A stretch of DNA of 64,000 bases from Sabethes cyaneus (lineage: Eukaryota > Arthropoda > Insecta > Diptera > Culicidae): the NCBI RefSeq assembly GCF_943734655.1, contig NC_071353.1, forward strand, positions 75,896,121 to 75,960,120, in the 5' to 3' direction. Below, piece by piece: positions 1-12,043 of the stretch (positions are counted from its first letter, which is position 1; the number at the start of each line of letters is the position of its first letter). The notes beneath the pieces are model-generated. The model did not search any database. It was given only the letters and a program-made list of their open reading frames with translations, and was not told the DNA's origin. The translations under genes and the position numbers were made by a program.

Positions 1-804
1 CTAAGTTCCAGTTTGGCTTGTAAACACATAACACATAATAACTTTTTATAAGAATGAGATAGAAGGATAATTTCTTCGACAAAGTTGTAGCTAAAGATTA
101 TATGAGTAACTTTGCCAAAGACATAGTAGGCATATTTTTAGGCGTTTCTAACTTGCAGGGTGTTTTATAAAAAGACCTCTCAAAAATCACTTTTTCGCTG
201 ATTACTTCAAATGCAATGGTTTTATTGCATCATAATGTCTTACAAAGTTGGTTATCTTATCAAAAGACATATTTTTGTAGAACATTGTATGTTGAAAACT
301 CATACGTATAACGAGTTCTGACGTTTTTCCTGTGTTTTTTTAGTATTTTTTGGAATAGAATATCTCAAAAAGGGGCAAACGAAAAAAATCAAACTTGGCC
401 GTTTCTGAAAGCTTAGAGCTTTATCTCAAACATATGTGAAAATAAAAAACTGTTTTTTTCTCTAACTCGAGTAATTTCAGTTTAATTATTTCATGTTTGA
501 CCATTTTCTACTATGCAGTATTTTCCAATATCTTCTTGAAGACGATTAAAGTCAACATGTCAATAGTAAAAAAGAAATTTGTCGTACCATGACACAATTT
601 CTTCTGATTGTCACGTAAAATAGTCTTCGAACTCCGGATAAGTTAAGAGATCTAGTTTTTCGACCTTGTGCTAGTTTTCGAACCACTGCTGAAATATTCA
701 TCAAATAAGTTTTTATAACGGTAGTTTTTACAATTGTTTATTGTCAAGATATATGGACTTCGCCCGTCATCCAATCCATACATCTATACCTATAAATAAA
801 GATT

Positions 805-805
<1 letters not shown>

Positions 806-838
<33 letters not shown>
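806..838. repeat. (CTGT)n microsatellite at Helitron 5' end
   Basis: Eight near-perfect CTGT units. The reverse complement (CAGA/GACA) occurs at the matching end of the other three copies near 27551-27570, 40350-40361 and 59484-59499, so the tract belongs to the element rather than to the locus. Confidence 0.9.
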
Positions 839-989
839 CGTATGTTCCTTATAGAATCGAAAACTACTGAACCAATCGGCATGAAAATATGCATGTAGAG
901 GTTTTTTGGGGCTAGGAAAGGTTTTAGTGATGGTTAGAAACCCCTCCCCCCATTAAGAGGGGGGGCTCCCATACAAATGAAACACAAAT

Positions 990-2680
990 TTCTGCATAAC
1001 TCGACAACTAATCAAGCAAATAGAACAAAATTTGGCATGTGGGTGTTTTCGGTGACAAGAATTTATTCTATGGTAAATTGAGACCCCTCCCCTCTTTATA
1101 AGGGGAATTATAACTCCTCTACTCTTTAAAAGGGGGGGGCTTCCATACAAATTTCCTCATAACTCGAGAACTAATCACGCAAATGGAACCAAATTTGGCA
1201 TGTGAAGGTTTTCGAGGGCAAGAATATTTTCTATAGTAAATTAGGACCCCTCCCCACTTTAAGAGGGAGGGCTCCTGTACCAAAGAAACACAATTTTCCT
1301 CATAACTCGAGAAGTAATTAAGCAAATGGAACCAAATTTGGCATGTGGGTGTTTTTGGAGACAAAAATTTTTTCTATGATGAATTGGGACCCCTCCCCGT
1401 TTTAGGAGGGGGGGATCCTATACACATGAAATACAAATTTCCTCATAACTGAAGCACTAATCAAGCAAATGGAACCAAATTTGGCATGTGAAAGTTTTCT
1501 AGGGCATGAATATATTCTATGGTGAATTAGAACCCCCCCCCCCACTTTAAGAGGGGGGGCTCCTATACAAACGAAATACAAGTTTCCTCATAACTCGAGA
1601 ACTAATCAAGCAAATGGAACCAAATTTGACATGTGGGTGTTTTTGGAGAGAAAATTTTTTTCTATGATGAACTGGGATCCCTCCTTACTTTAGGAGGGGG
1701 GGCTCCTATACAAATGAAATACAAATTTCCTCATAACTCGAGAACTAATCAAGCAAATGGAACCAAATTTGGCATGTGAAAGTTTTCGAGGTCAAGAATA
1801 TTTTCTATGGTGAATTAGAACCCCTCCCAACTTTAAGAGGGGGGGCTCCTATACAAACGAAATACAAATTTCCTCATAGCTCGAGAACTAATCAAGCAAA
1901 TGGAACCAAATTTGGCACGTGAGTGTTTTTGGAGACAAAAATTTTTTCTATGATGAATTGGGACCCCTACCCACTTTAGGAGGGGGGGCTTCTATACAAA
2001 TGAAATTCAAATTTCCTCATAACTCGAGAACTAATCAAGCAAATAGAACCAAATTTGGCATGTGGAGGTTTTTGGAGGCAAAAATATTTTCTATGGTGAA
2101 TTAGGACCCCTCCCAACTTTAAGAGGGGCTGCTTCTACTCAAATGAAATACAAATTTCCTCATAATGCGAGAACTAATCTAGCAAATGGAACCATATTTG
2201 GCATGTGGGTGTTTTTGTAGGCAAGAATATTTTCTATGGTATATTTTCTATGGATTTCCCCACTTTAAGAGGGGGGGGCTCCTATACAAATGAAAAACAA
2301 ATTTCCTCCTATACAAACAAAAAACAAGCAAATGGAACCAAATTTGACATGTAAGTGGTTTTGGACGCAAGATTTTTTTCTATGATGAATTGAGACCCCT
2401 CTCTTCTTTAGAAAGCGAGTTATGGCCCATCTCCCCTTTAAGAGGGTGGGCTTCCATACAAATGAAATGCAAATTTCCTCTTATCTCGAGAACTAATCAA
2501 TCAAATGGAATCAAATTTGGCATGTGGGAGTTTTAGATGGCAGAAATATTTTCTATGGTGAATTACGACCCCTTCCCCTTTTAAGAGGGGAGCTCCCATA
2601 CAAATGAAATTTAAATTTCCTTATAACTTGAGAACTAATCAAGCAAATGGAACCAAATTTGCATGTGGGAGATTTTGGAG
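990..2680 (+). repeat. ~143-bp tandem array inside Helitron copy 1
   Basis: Imperfect head-to-tail units each contain AACTAATCAAGCAAATGG, then CCAAATTTGGCATGTG, then a purine-rich/G-rich block (CTTTAAGAGGGGGG). The spacing between successive AAATGGAACC motifs is about 143-145 bp. Unit divergence is high enough to distinguish units, with indels concentrated in the G runs. Short open frames on both strands recur with the period and are a by-product of the repeat. Confidence 0.85.
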
Positions 2681-3033
2681 TCTTGAATTTATTTTACGAT
2701 AGTAAGAGACCTATCACCCCTGTGGTAGGGGGATATGGACTCTCATACAAATAAAACAGAAATTTTTGCGAAACTCAAAAACTAAGCGAACTCGAGAAAT
2801 TTGAGACTCTTCCATAAAACATTAGTCAATACAAGACCACAAAAACTATCTATAGTAACACTAGATCATTCAGGACGAGACGGTCGCGAGTGTTGCCGGT
2901 GACTCGCCGTCGGAAGCGCCGCCCGCTGGGGGGCTTGCAAAACTCGAGATTGTGACAAAGATCATCCGAGATTCATGATTTATGTACAACACAGGTTAAT
3001 TTGTGGCAATACGAAGTTTGTCGGGTCAGCTAG

Positions 3034-3348
3034 TATAAATATAAATTATAATACCAAATACAAAATAATATAAAATGCAGTGTGCAGTGTGTACATGTAA
3101 TTGATCTTTCAGAAATAGTCAGAAAGTTTTTTCTTAATAGTATCAGTCGACATGTTCAAGCTTAGTATGTTTCTAAAATTGTTCATTAGCTGCATACAGC
3201 GGCAGACTGGTTCATTGCGCGCGTAGTTAGTTCGACGGTGGTTTAGAGTGAAGGGCCTTGGTCTCCACAGAACTACTGTACTCTGGTTAGCAGTTATCCT
3301 GGATTTCAAATAATAACTGTCGTATCGTCCTTTCTACAAATGGAGCTC
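3034..3348. other. Unassigned intergenic/element spacer
   Basis: AT-rich sequence between the Helitron 3' end and the next inverted-repeat element. No coding potential beyond a chance frame, and no terminal repeat or recognisable motif. Probably spacer of the large inverted-repeat element. Confidence 0.4.
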
Positions 3349-3854
3349 AGCACCAGCTGTTTTTGATAAATATCTATCTTACAATTTTCATTATTTTACA
3401 AATAGTCATGGAAATCTTCACTTGGATATATGCACATGAAATTAAGTTTTATATTGATATTTCTGATTCTAGTCTAAAGTAATTTTTTAATTACTTTAGT
3501 GTCAGAAAGCTGAGAAGTCTTCAAAATTGATGTCTTATACGTATTCAGGAACAGGAACATGACTATGATCGTAGTAAAAAAGGAGGAACGCTTTCAAGCA
3601 AATCCTATTAGAGTCCTGGAGTTTTTTATCAAAAGATTTTAGGGTACCGTCTGTTTTGATATACTTACCTGCGATTAAAAATTGACATAAAACTTAAATA
3701 ACAGTTAACAATATTACGTATGAAATAACTAATATTTTTTTTTGCTTTTTTATTGAAAATTATTTTTAAAACATTATTGATGGTAGATTGAGCATATTTG
3801 CAAAGTAATGAAAATTGAAAGATAGATATTTATCAAAAACAAACAGCTGGTGCT
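3349..3854. mobile_element. Short inverted-repeat element (J), MITE-like
   Basis: The left end AGCACCAGCTGTTTTTGATA is matched by the inverted right end (3815-3854), which carries a 4-bp indel. Homology continues for about 45 bp into AAATATCTATCTT and CAATTTTCATTA. Length is 506 bp. No coding, and the target duplication is not clear. It sits in the spacer of the flanking 1-4512 inverted-repeat element. Confidence 0.6.
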
Positions 3855-4512
3855 GATAGATAACTGATGTCATATCTGGAGTTCGAACACTATTTAACGT
3901 GACAATCAGAAGAAATTGTGTCAAAGTACGACAAATTTCTGTTTTACTTTTGACATGTTGACTTTAATCGTCTTCAAGAAGATATTGGAAAATACTGCAT
4001 AGTAGAAAATGGTCAAACATGAAATAATTAAACTGAAATTACTCGAGTTAGAGGAAAAACCAGTTTTTTATTTTCACATATGCTTGAGATAAAACTCCAA
4101 GCTTTCAGAAACGGCCAAGTTTGATTTTTTTCGTTTGCCCCTTTTTGAGATATTCTACTCCCAAAAAGATTAAAAAAACACAGCAAAAACGTTAGAACTC
4201 GTTATACGTATGAGTTTTCAACATACAATGGTCTACAAAAATATGTCTATTGATAAGATAACCAACTTTGTAAAACATTATAATGCAATAAAACCACTGC
4301 ATTTGAATAAATCAGCAAAAAAGTGATTTTTGAGAGGTCTTGTTGTAAAACACCCTGTAAGTTAGAAACGCCTAAAAATACGCCTACTATGCCTTTGGTA
4401 AAGTTACTTATATAATCTTTAGCTACAACTTTGTCGAAGAAATTATCCTTCTATCTCTTTCTTATAAAAAGTTATTATTGATTATGTGTTTACACGCCAA
4501 ACTGGAACTCAA

Positions 4513-4620
4513 TCATTGATTTCACATTATTTGTCTTTTAGAGTTGTACAACTTTGCTGAACATTGTGGGGAGCTATTATAAATCGCTTAGCCACAAAAG
4601 TAAGCTTCCACTTAACTTTC
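4513..4620. other. Unassigned junction sequence
   Basis: Short AT-rich stretch between the right arm of the first inverted-repeat element and the recognisable part of element D. It includes a CAACTTTGCTGAACA motif that recurs near 10790 and, in variant form, near 54680, so it is repeat-derived. Confidence 0.4.
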
Positions 4621-5264
4621 GTTTCTGGACCACTGTGGATTGGTCGAAAATGAACGGAAATTCGACGAAAAACAGCCAAGTTACGGCCATTTTTGTAAAA
4701 TCACCACTAGTAACATCTATTGCTCTGGCCAGTTTAGGACATGACGCAAACCATGTCAATATGAGCATCAAACGTTACAGTTTTATGAGCCGTTGACACT
4801 GGAAGCATACCCAGGTCCGCAGCGTGCTATGGCAACCCTGTAGCAGGTTCTAGGTGCCCCGCCGGAAGTGGTCCTTTCAGGGAATGTTCGAAATCATGTC
4901 AATATGGGTGTCAAACTTCAGAATTTTCAACCCTCGTAAATTTTTGAAGTTTGGCATTCATATTGGAATGGTTTTGGTCATGTTTTAAAATGGTCATAAA
5001 GGTAAGACATAACTGGCAACATTTCCAGAACTGATTTCACTAAAACGGCCATATCTCGGTTGTTTCTCGTTGGATTTCCGTTATTTTTCGACCAATCGAC
5101 TGGAAATGAAATCTAGCTTTGGGATAAAATATGAAAATTAATAAACTTCCACGACAGGAAAAGATACAGGCGATTAAAAAAATCAGTTTTTGACTTACCC
5201 CCAGACAACCCGGAATATCTTCGGTGTCCGCTGACTATAGTAAATTTTGAAATATTTTTGTAAA
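4621..5264 (-). mobile_element. Element D copy 1, left portion (split by BEL)
   Basis: This segment matches in reverse order the D copy assembled from 28352-28931, 35374-35535 and 36033-36328. It includes the arm sequence around TTTCCAGTCGATTG and the spacer with CAGCGTGC/CCTGGG. It runs into the BEL retrotransposon at 5265-5269 (ACTAG). The rest of the D arm resumes at 15107, ending CCCCTG followed by TA. D has long inverted arms and the end CAGGGGTTAGACAAAATGAT at a TA dinucleotide, which fits a Tc1/mariner-type non-autonomous element. The outer left arm is divergent and incomplete here. Confidence 0.65.
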
Positions 5265-5269
5265 ACTAG

Positions 5270-5852
5270 TGTTCAGTTCGCGAAGCTTCCTGAAAAATCA
5301 TGCAATTCATATTGCGCAGAAAAGCACATGTTCTGAACATTGTAGAACGGACGCGCGGTATTTTTCCATAATGAACGTGATCATGCCACCGTCCATTCAT
5401 CACGCTTGCGATGTGCGAGCCACACACGTACACTGTTACAACGCCACACCGCAGCGCCAATCAGCACGCAGCATGATGAGCCTGCCGCATGGGAGACTAC
5501 AAGCACCTCTATAAGAAGCTGACCCTCTGCGTCACGATGAATTCAGTTTTTTTTTTCCGATCATCGATTCAGTTTGAGGATTCAGTGTTTTTTCAATCAG
5601 CCATTCAGTGTTTCCCGATCATAATAGTAGTAGACAAAGTAGTTTTTATTTAAACTGATAAAGTGTACCCATAAAATGTCTGCATAATATAATAATTAAG
5701 TGCTTCGTATCCATCGTTCGCTTCCTTCCGACAAGTTTGAAGAATAGTGTCCTGGCGCGTAGTGAAGTGTGAGGGAGAAATCAATCGTCCATCCACCCGG
5801 GCAGCATTCATCATACAGTCCACTCAATTACTTTTCCTATCCCAATCAAACA
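5270..5852 (+). repeat. BEL 5' LTR
   Basis: Starts TGTTCAGTTCGCGAAGC and ends CCCAATCAAACA, 583 bp. Compared with the 3' LTR it shows roughly six substitutions and a 3-base difference in a poly-T run, about 1% divergence. An 81-codon open frame at its start is duplicated in the other LTR and has no recognisable domain, so it is not called as a gene. Confidence 0.93.
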
Positions 5853-5857
5853 TTTTT

Positions 5858-5875
5858 TGGTCCTTCGAACCGGAT
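5858..5875 (+). promoter_or_regulatory. Candidate primer binding site
   Basis: TGGTCCTTCGAACCGGAT begins five bases after the LTR end, where a retroelement primer binding site is expected. It starts with the TGG complementary to tRNA CCA. The primer tRNA was not identified. Confidence 0.5.
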
Positions 5876-6155
5876 CCGACCGGTATTGTGAAGTGAAAGT
5901 GTTCGGTAAATTTTCGAATGGTTTTGGTATAAGTTACCTGCCCGACGGAACTGGTCCGTCATGCTAGTGGAAGTTCGAAGCGTCGAAACATGTGGTTGGA
6001 AGGCGGTGGATCGAAGCACAGAAACGACGATTAAGTGAAAAGTGAACGTTACAAAAAGACTAATAAACATTAATGAACGATTGATCAATGTGGTTAAGAA
6101 GAGTTTGTAAAAGTGGAACTATTTTTGATTTGCTGTTAAGAAGAGTACCGTTAAA

Positions 6156-7433
6156 ATGCCTACCAAGAGAACACCCGCTAAGAAAGTAGCAAAGCCCAAA
6201 GAAGAAGAAGAAGTAACCGCTAGCGACGAGATGGATGCGCTCATACACAGCCGTGGCTTAGTGAATCGAATTGTTTCGAGAATAAAATTCAAGCTCGATA
6301 TTGCAAATGCTCAGGAAACAGTGCTCAGTATAGCCCAGGTAACAGTGTACAAGAAAAATATCGAAAATGCTTACGCTGATTTTACGAGATTGCATGAGCA
6401 AATAGTAGCTCTTTCTTCGGCAACCGAACGCGAAGAACAAAACGAGTTCTTTTTGAATTTCGTGGAGCTTCATTAGGAAGTGTCCGTCTCATTGGAATCA
6501 TTAATGCAAGGTAATGCTACGCAAGTGCTACAGCCATTTGTCGCTCAGCCCCAATCTGTTGTTATTCAGCAACCGCTCCCACGTGTTATTCCTACTTTCG
6601 ATGGCAGATTCGAACAATGGGAAAAGTTTAAGGTCATGTTCCAGGATGTGGTAGATAAAAGCAGCGAACCCCCGCGCATAAAATTATACCACCTGGAAAA
6701 AGCGTTGATCGGAGATGCAACTGGTCTGATTGACGCTAAAACAGTGAACGATGGCAACTACGAACGCGCATGGCAACTTCTGGAAGAACGTTTTTCCGAT
6801 AAGCGTAAAATGATTGAGCGCCATTTAGCAGGTTTGTTGTCCAGCAAACGAATGACAAAGGAGTCCTATAATGAATTGAGAGTGCTAGTGGAAACGGTGA
6901 AAAGTCATGTTGCCAATCTAAAGTATCTTGGGCAGGAAATTATTGGTGTTTCAGAGCACATGGTGGTGTTCCTTCTTGCACGGGCACTGGACGACGACAC
7001 GAAAAAGTTGTGGGAATCGACAGTAGAGAAAGGTGAGTTGCCAACGTATGATGCTACCATAGCCTTCCTTAAGAGTCGTGTTTGCGTGTTGTAGAGATGT
7101 CAATCGTCGGATTTCTATGATTCGTCACGGCAGAGAGGCCAAGCTAAATTTTCTTCAAATAAGATACCGTCGTCAAAGACCAACACAGTTGTAACTGCTT
7201 CTCAAGCAGCAGTACAATGTGCATTCTGCAACGGGGAGCATTTTACCTTCAAATGCCCTCAATTCAATGCACTTTTAGTGAGTGACCGTCTTGTAAAAGT
7301 TAAAGAGAAAAGGATGTGTATCAACTGCCTAAATCTCGGCCATCGTGCGACCGAATGTTCGTCAAAGAAAACCTGTTTCAAGTGCCGAAGGAAGCATCAT
7401 ACATTGCTTCATTCTGAGAGAGAACTACAGTAA
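6156..7433 (+). pseudogene. gag: BEL gag (DUF1759-type) with zinc knuckles, three stops
   Basis: One frame runs from ATG 6156 through stops at 6474 (TAG), 7092 (TAG) and 7431 (TAA) without frameshift. A lysine/glutamate-rich N-terminus (KKVAKPKEEEE) is followed by the gag core with LPRVIPTFDGRFEQW and LEKALIGDA, the pattern of the DUF1759 capsid region of BEL/Pao. Then come Cys-His knuckles CAFCNGEHFTFKC and CINCLNLGHRATEC, and a third CxxC...H cluster (CFKCRRKHH). The protein would form the virus-like particle and bind RNA. The three nonsense codons make it a pseudogene; the intact reading frame between them shows they are recent. Start chosen as the first ATG after the leader that opens the conserved frame. 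Confidence 0.85.
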
Positions 7434-7544
7434 TCGAATCCTAACAACGCGTCAAGTGAAAGCATCCATCCACAATCGACCGCGCCAACATCGTCACCAG
7501 TTCCAGCACCAGTAGTTTGCAGTAGACCGTCGACAAGTACAACG

Positions 7545-8754
7545 GTGCACGCCGCCAATTTTCATGTTCCTGACCGACCGTCCCATCAAGTTTTGCTTCT
7601 AACTGCGTTGGTAAATGTTATGGATTACTACCAATGTCCTCAACCTTGCAGGGTGCTTTTGGATTGTGGCTCGCAGGTGAGTTTTATTACGCAAGCATTG
7701 ATAAACGTTTTGAAAGTACCGACAAGTGAGGTTGATATTCCGATTACGGGTATTGGTAGTGTAAGGTCGATTATCAAGCAAAAAAGTACCATCCAAGTCC
7801 ATTCCAAATGTAGCAACTATTCTTTGACACTGGATTGTAACACCCAAGATAACTAGAGCGATCCCATCTGTTAATATTGATGTTGATTCATGGAAAATTC
7901 CCCCTGGTTTTGAGTTAGCTGATCCATTTTTCTACAAGGCTGGTCAAATCGATATGCTAATAGGTATGGATTATTTCTACGATTTGATGAAATCAAGTCG
8001 CCTTCGACTATCAGATAATCTTCCGGAATTATTTGATTCCCATTTAGGGTGGCTAGTAGGTGGGAAATATTTGAGCAATGCTTATTCTGGCTTAGTATTG
8101 CAATCCTTATCTGTAGCTTTGGAACCGTTAGAGCAATTGATGCAACGATTTTGGGAGTTAGAAACAGTTTCCCCTGAGAATGTACATACGAGTGAATATG
8201 ATGTCTGTGAACAACACTTTCTAACAACGCACAAAAGAGATACCACTGGTCGTTTTATAGTTCAGCTTCCGTTGAGAAATACTGTATCTCAGCTTCCAGA
8301 TTCTAGATCCATGGCGTTGTGACGATTTTTCCTACTAGAATCAAAATTGGCTCGTTATCCTGAATTAAGGTCTCAGTATAATGATTTTATTGATGAATAT
8401 GAAGCTCTGCAACATTGCAGAGAGGTTAATGAAAGCGATGATTCCCCTAACATATTAAAATGGTATCTTCCCCACCATGCTGTAATTCGTCCGGATAGTA
8501 CAACTACGAAATGTCGAGTAGTATTCGACGCATCTGCGAAAGTTTCTGGAAAATCGTTGAATGATGCAATGATGGTAGGTCCCACAGTTCAAGCGGATGT
8601 GATGTCAGTCATTCTTCAGTTTCGAACATATTGTTATGTTATGAGTGCAGATGTAACAAAGATGTATCATCAGATAAAGATCGATCCGTTTCATAGATCA
8701 TTGCAGAGGATTTTTTGGAGAAAATCATCTTTGGAACGGCTTAGAGTTTTGGAA
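7545..8754 (+). pseudogene. pol: BEL protease and N-terminal reverse transcriptase, broken
   Basis: Same frame as gag to 7853, with the aspartic protease signature LLDCGSQVSFITQ (usual family form D-S-G-S; here a Cys replaces the Ser). A single-base frameshift near 7845 moves the reading frame. After it PKITRAIPSV and IDMLIGMDYFYDL continue the BEL pattern. A TGA at 8320 interrupts again. The RT fingers/palm start follows, with PHHAVIRPDSTTTKCRVVFD and YCYVMSADVTKMYHQIKI (motif A Asp). Coding is cut at LRVLEL by the TTAA element at 8755 and resumes after 12039. Confidence 0.85.
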
Positions 8755-9602
8755 TTAACCGTTATGTGTGCAACAGGGTACCCGTGTACCTTTTCAGTTT
8801 TAAAATAGTTATAACTCATTCAATTTAAAACATACGTCATTGAAATTTTGCGACATCGTAAAACTCGTTGATCTTAAGTAATTGAGGTTTTTTTTGGTGC
8901 ATATCCATAAAGGGAATTACCAATGAGAGGCACTTGAATTTTTTTATTACGTAGGAGGGCGACAAGGGTACCCGGGTACCCATGATTTGCTATGTTTATA
9001 ACTTTGGCTATCTTGAACCGATTTGGATGAAACCAGTGGCATTTGATTCGTACATTTATCCAGTTTTGATTAGGCAAAGCATTTGGCCATCAAATGACAT
9101 GTAGTTCCCGGGAATCAATAATTCCGGAGCAACGTCCGGTAAAGCGTGGGAAGCCGCTTGTTTTGAAAGAATATCAGCTTTCAGCAAAGCTATTAGCTTT
9201 GAACTTGACATTGTGGACCCTTTTTTCGTCTTATTATATAAATTGGTGACTTTAGATCGCATTGGCCATTCCAGAATTGGGTTCCTGTAGGGTTACAGAT
9301 GGCCAGTTGGGTGCCTAATCCATTATTAGGATTGGTTTAGCGGATCTTTTAGATGTTTTGAACTGATATGGCCAGTTTAGTACTGATTAATAATTTCGGA
9401 ACTGGTTCCAAATGTATAACGGATTGTTCTACGTTTTGAACTGTTCTGATAATGCTAAGCATTATCTTGAATCCTGCGGTATGATCTGTGACCCCGTAGA
9501 AACCGTTTTCGAAATAACCAATCAAAATACATCAAAATGTAAAAAATATTACCTCCCGAACTAATTCCAAGAACTTTGATACCCATATTGCTAGGTTTTA
9601 CC

Positions 9603-11652
9603 TTTGTTATACTATAACAAAGGTTTAAAAATTGGTCGAAAAACACGAAATTGATCCGAGGCCCGGAGGGCCAAGTCACATATACCAATCGATAGGGTTC
9701 GACATTTTGAGCAATGTCTGTGTGTGTGTGTGTGTGTGTATGTATGTAATGATTTTTTCTATCGCCTGTTTCTCAGAGATGGCTGAACCGAATCGTTCGC
9801 TATTACTTTTGTTTGAAAGGTATTAATGTCTAGTAGATCACTATTGAGTTGTTTCGTGATACGACGTTTCGTTTAAAAGTTATAAGCAAAAATGTGAAAA
9901 ATACGTGACACGGGTTTCTCCAGAACTACATGACCGATTTCAACGATCTTAGTATCAAATGAAAGCCCTTATTAAAGCTTAATTGTTCAGGAATTTTTAA
10001 TTGAAAACAAACAAGTAGTTTAAAAGTTATGCTTAAAAAACCTGTTTTGACAAGGTAATAATTATCGCCTGTTTCTCAGAGATGGCTAGACCGAGTTATG
10101 CGCTAATAGTCTCATTTGAAAGATAATATATCCTAATAGATCACTATTGAATGATTTTTTGATTGGACGTTTAATTTGAAAGTTATAAGCAACCGTATAC
10201 ACCACACCAAAATTAACAATAATTTATAATGATTTTAACCAAGATAATTTACCTAATTTCAATTATTTTAATATCAAACGAGAGGTTTTGATACTACGAA
10301 TATATATGCAAAATTTCATAAGAATTGGTTGTACCGGTCAAAAGATATTAACCCTCGAACACTCGCGCCAACTTTTGTAACACGGTTACTCGCGCGCTCA
10401 ATAACCCCAAACCAAAGAAAACGTGCGCACTATAGTTTTGACTGGGAAAACTTGGTTTTTGGTTTATCGAACCTTTAGAAGAGTTTCTTGAAATTAAAAG
10501 CTCTATCGTCTGGTGGAATCTAAATTTTGATTAATTTCTTCAAAAGTGAAATAAAAAAAAATATTTTTCTTCAGTGTCAATATAACACATTAATGTGTTC
10601 TGCAAAGTTATAGAGCATATTATTACAAGAAATTTTGCTAAAGACAATAACCTTTTATCTCTACAGCTAAGATAGAAAAATCTTATTTATAGTATACGAA
10701 TTTGTAAAATCAGTTTTTATATATTCGCTCTTTTTGTAATTGTTATATGACTTTCTCATGTATTACAAAGTTGTACAAATGATAAAAATACACAACTTTG
10801 CTGAACACAGTATACCTCTATGTTTGCTTGTTTAGAAACTGTAGAACTTTGATTATAAAAAATACCTTAATTTTGACTACGAATTACTCGACTACCAGCA
10901 GACGGATACATTTTAAAGATTTTACATTTGCTGATGGTTTTGCTGCATACAGACGCCATTTTTCCATATGAAGAAACGAGAGAAAATTCCAGTTGGGGTC
11001 AATTGCGGTACACCTCGCATACTGATTGCTTCGTTTCTGTGATGGCGGTTTATGCTAATCTATTTTCTATCTATTATTAATGCATTGAATAATTATGACA
11101 TTTTACTCAGAATAAGTTTATTGAAGAATATACGTTAGTTAAACAACGATTTGTAACTTTATAACAATATGGCGTTGAAAAACCTGCACGTGTTGTACAA
11201 AATACAACAGCGTGAGTAACAGAAGGTTAATAAAAATTGATGAAAATTATTCAAGAAAACTCTATTGATGTGAATCAAATAGAATGGCATTACAGGAAAT
11301 TATGCATAGTTCAAAAACCTATAAACTAGACCTTTACTAGGCAATGTATATGTTAAAGAATAAGATTTCCTTTTACAATTTACTTTTATTTGCACTTACT
11401 CATATTAATAACAACTTACTTATCCTTACTCAGCAATTTCATGAAAAAAGGATTTATCAAAATTTAAAAGTGTTCCTATTCTGTTCAAATTGTGTAAACT
11501 TATTCAATTTTCAAAATTGTTATGTAAACCAACGCATTACGCAACGTTAACCAATAGATGAATTATGTTCCGAAGACGTGTCGATTTCTATCTCAAAAAG
11601 CAAGTAATACCGTATAACAAAGGTTCCTTTCACCACTAGGTGGATTAAATCG
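9603..11652 (+). mobile_element. Unclassified element C, copy 1, in B
   Basis: Flanked by GGTTTTACC (9594-9602 and 11653-11661), a 9-bp duplication (8 bp if the first G is chance). The unoccupied site is seen in the B copy at 42305-42315. The left end starts with the perfect 19-base palindrome TTTGTTATACTATAACAAA. The right end has GTATAACAAAGG followed by a near-palindromic CCACTAGGTGG and GATTAAATCG. The interior includes a TG microsatellite, two diverged copies of a CGCCTGTTTCTCAGAGATGG block (9753 and 10066), and AT-rich sequence. No coding. Superfamily unknown. Confidence 0.7.
9719..9739. repeat. (TG)n microsatellite
   Basis: About ten uninterrupted TG units followed by TATGTATG, inside element C. 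Confidence 0.95.
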
Positions 11653-12043
11653 GGTTTTACCTCCAATTCTAGACTGGCCATCCATGACCCCACAGGAACC
11701 TACTCTGGAATGGCCAACCTGATTCATCTCATTATATGAAATAGTTCATTGTATGAATTTTTAGAGTTTTTATACCCGCATGACTGATTTTCCTGCAATA
11801 CAAACAGTTCCCTACCTCACAGCGGACACTCTGTCGGAATTCCGGATTTTCGGGCCCCGTAAATCTTTTAAAGGCCAAATGGCCACATAATTCAAAACTA
11901 GATAAATTAACGAATCAAATGACACCTATTTCATCAAAATCGGTTTAAAATTGTTGATGTTATAACAATATCAATTTTGGGTACCCGGGTACCCTTGTCG
12001 CCCTGCTAAAGGTGTTTTTTTTTGTCGCACACATAACGGTTAA

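Larger units (their letters stand above)
783..3033 (+). mobile_element. Helitron-like element, family 1, copy 1
   Basis: The element starts TCTATACCTATAAA and ends GGGTCAGCTAG. It is flanked by A on the left (782) and T on the right (3034), with no target duplication, the arrangement known for Helitrons. A (GTCT)n microsatellite follows the 5' end. The interior is about a dozen imperfect tandem units of ~143 bp. A weak stem (GGCAA...TTGTC) precedes the 3' end. Three more copies with the same termini and the same A/T flanks occur in this window. No Rep/helicase coding is present, so it is non-autonomous. The GTCT tract and internal tandem units recall the DINE-1/mini-me group of Drosophila (family knowledge). 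Confidence 0.75.
1..4512. mobile_element. Large inverted-repeat element (local name I), left end cut by window
   Basis: Bases 1 to about 650 reappear as reverse complement at about 3862-4512, giving two arms of roughly 645 bp with only scattered mismatches. An internal CAGGGTGTTTTA motif in the left arm recurs inverted in the right arm. The spacer holds a Helitron-like element (783-3033), unassigned sequence (3034-3348) and a small inverted-repeat element (3349-3854). No transposase coding was found. The outer left end lies at or beyond base 1, so terminal motif and target duplication cannot be judged. It could be one foldback transposon or two opposed copies of a repeat; the first is favoured by arm symmetry. 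Confidence 0.6.
8759..12039. mobile_element. TTAA-target element B, copy 1 (piggyBac-type, non-autonomous)
   Basis: Inserted in the BEL RT codons with TTAA on both sides (8755-8758 and 12040-12043). Ends are CCGTTATGTGTGC and its inverse. Removing it plus one TTAA restores the RT reading LRVLEL-TTVTYGTAAAP. It carries copies of the palindromic block GGGTACCCGGGTACCC near 8966 and 11980 and a decayed one near 8780. Between 9603 and 11652 it contains element C. A shorter copy without C lies at 41928-43147. TTAA specificity fits piggyBac-like elements; no transposase is encoded. Confidence 0.88.

Noticed and set aside
990..2680. CRISPR array
   Set aside because: Units are ~143 bp, imperfect and contiguous with no unique spacers, in eukaryotic repeat context.
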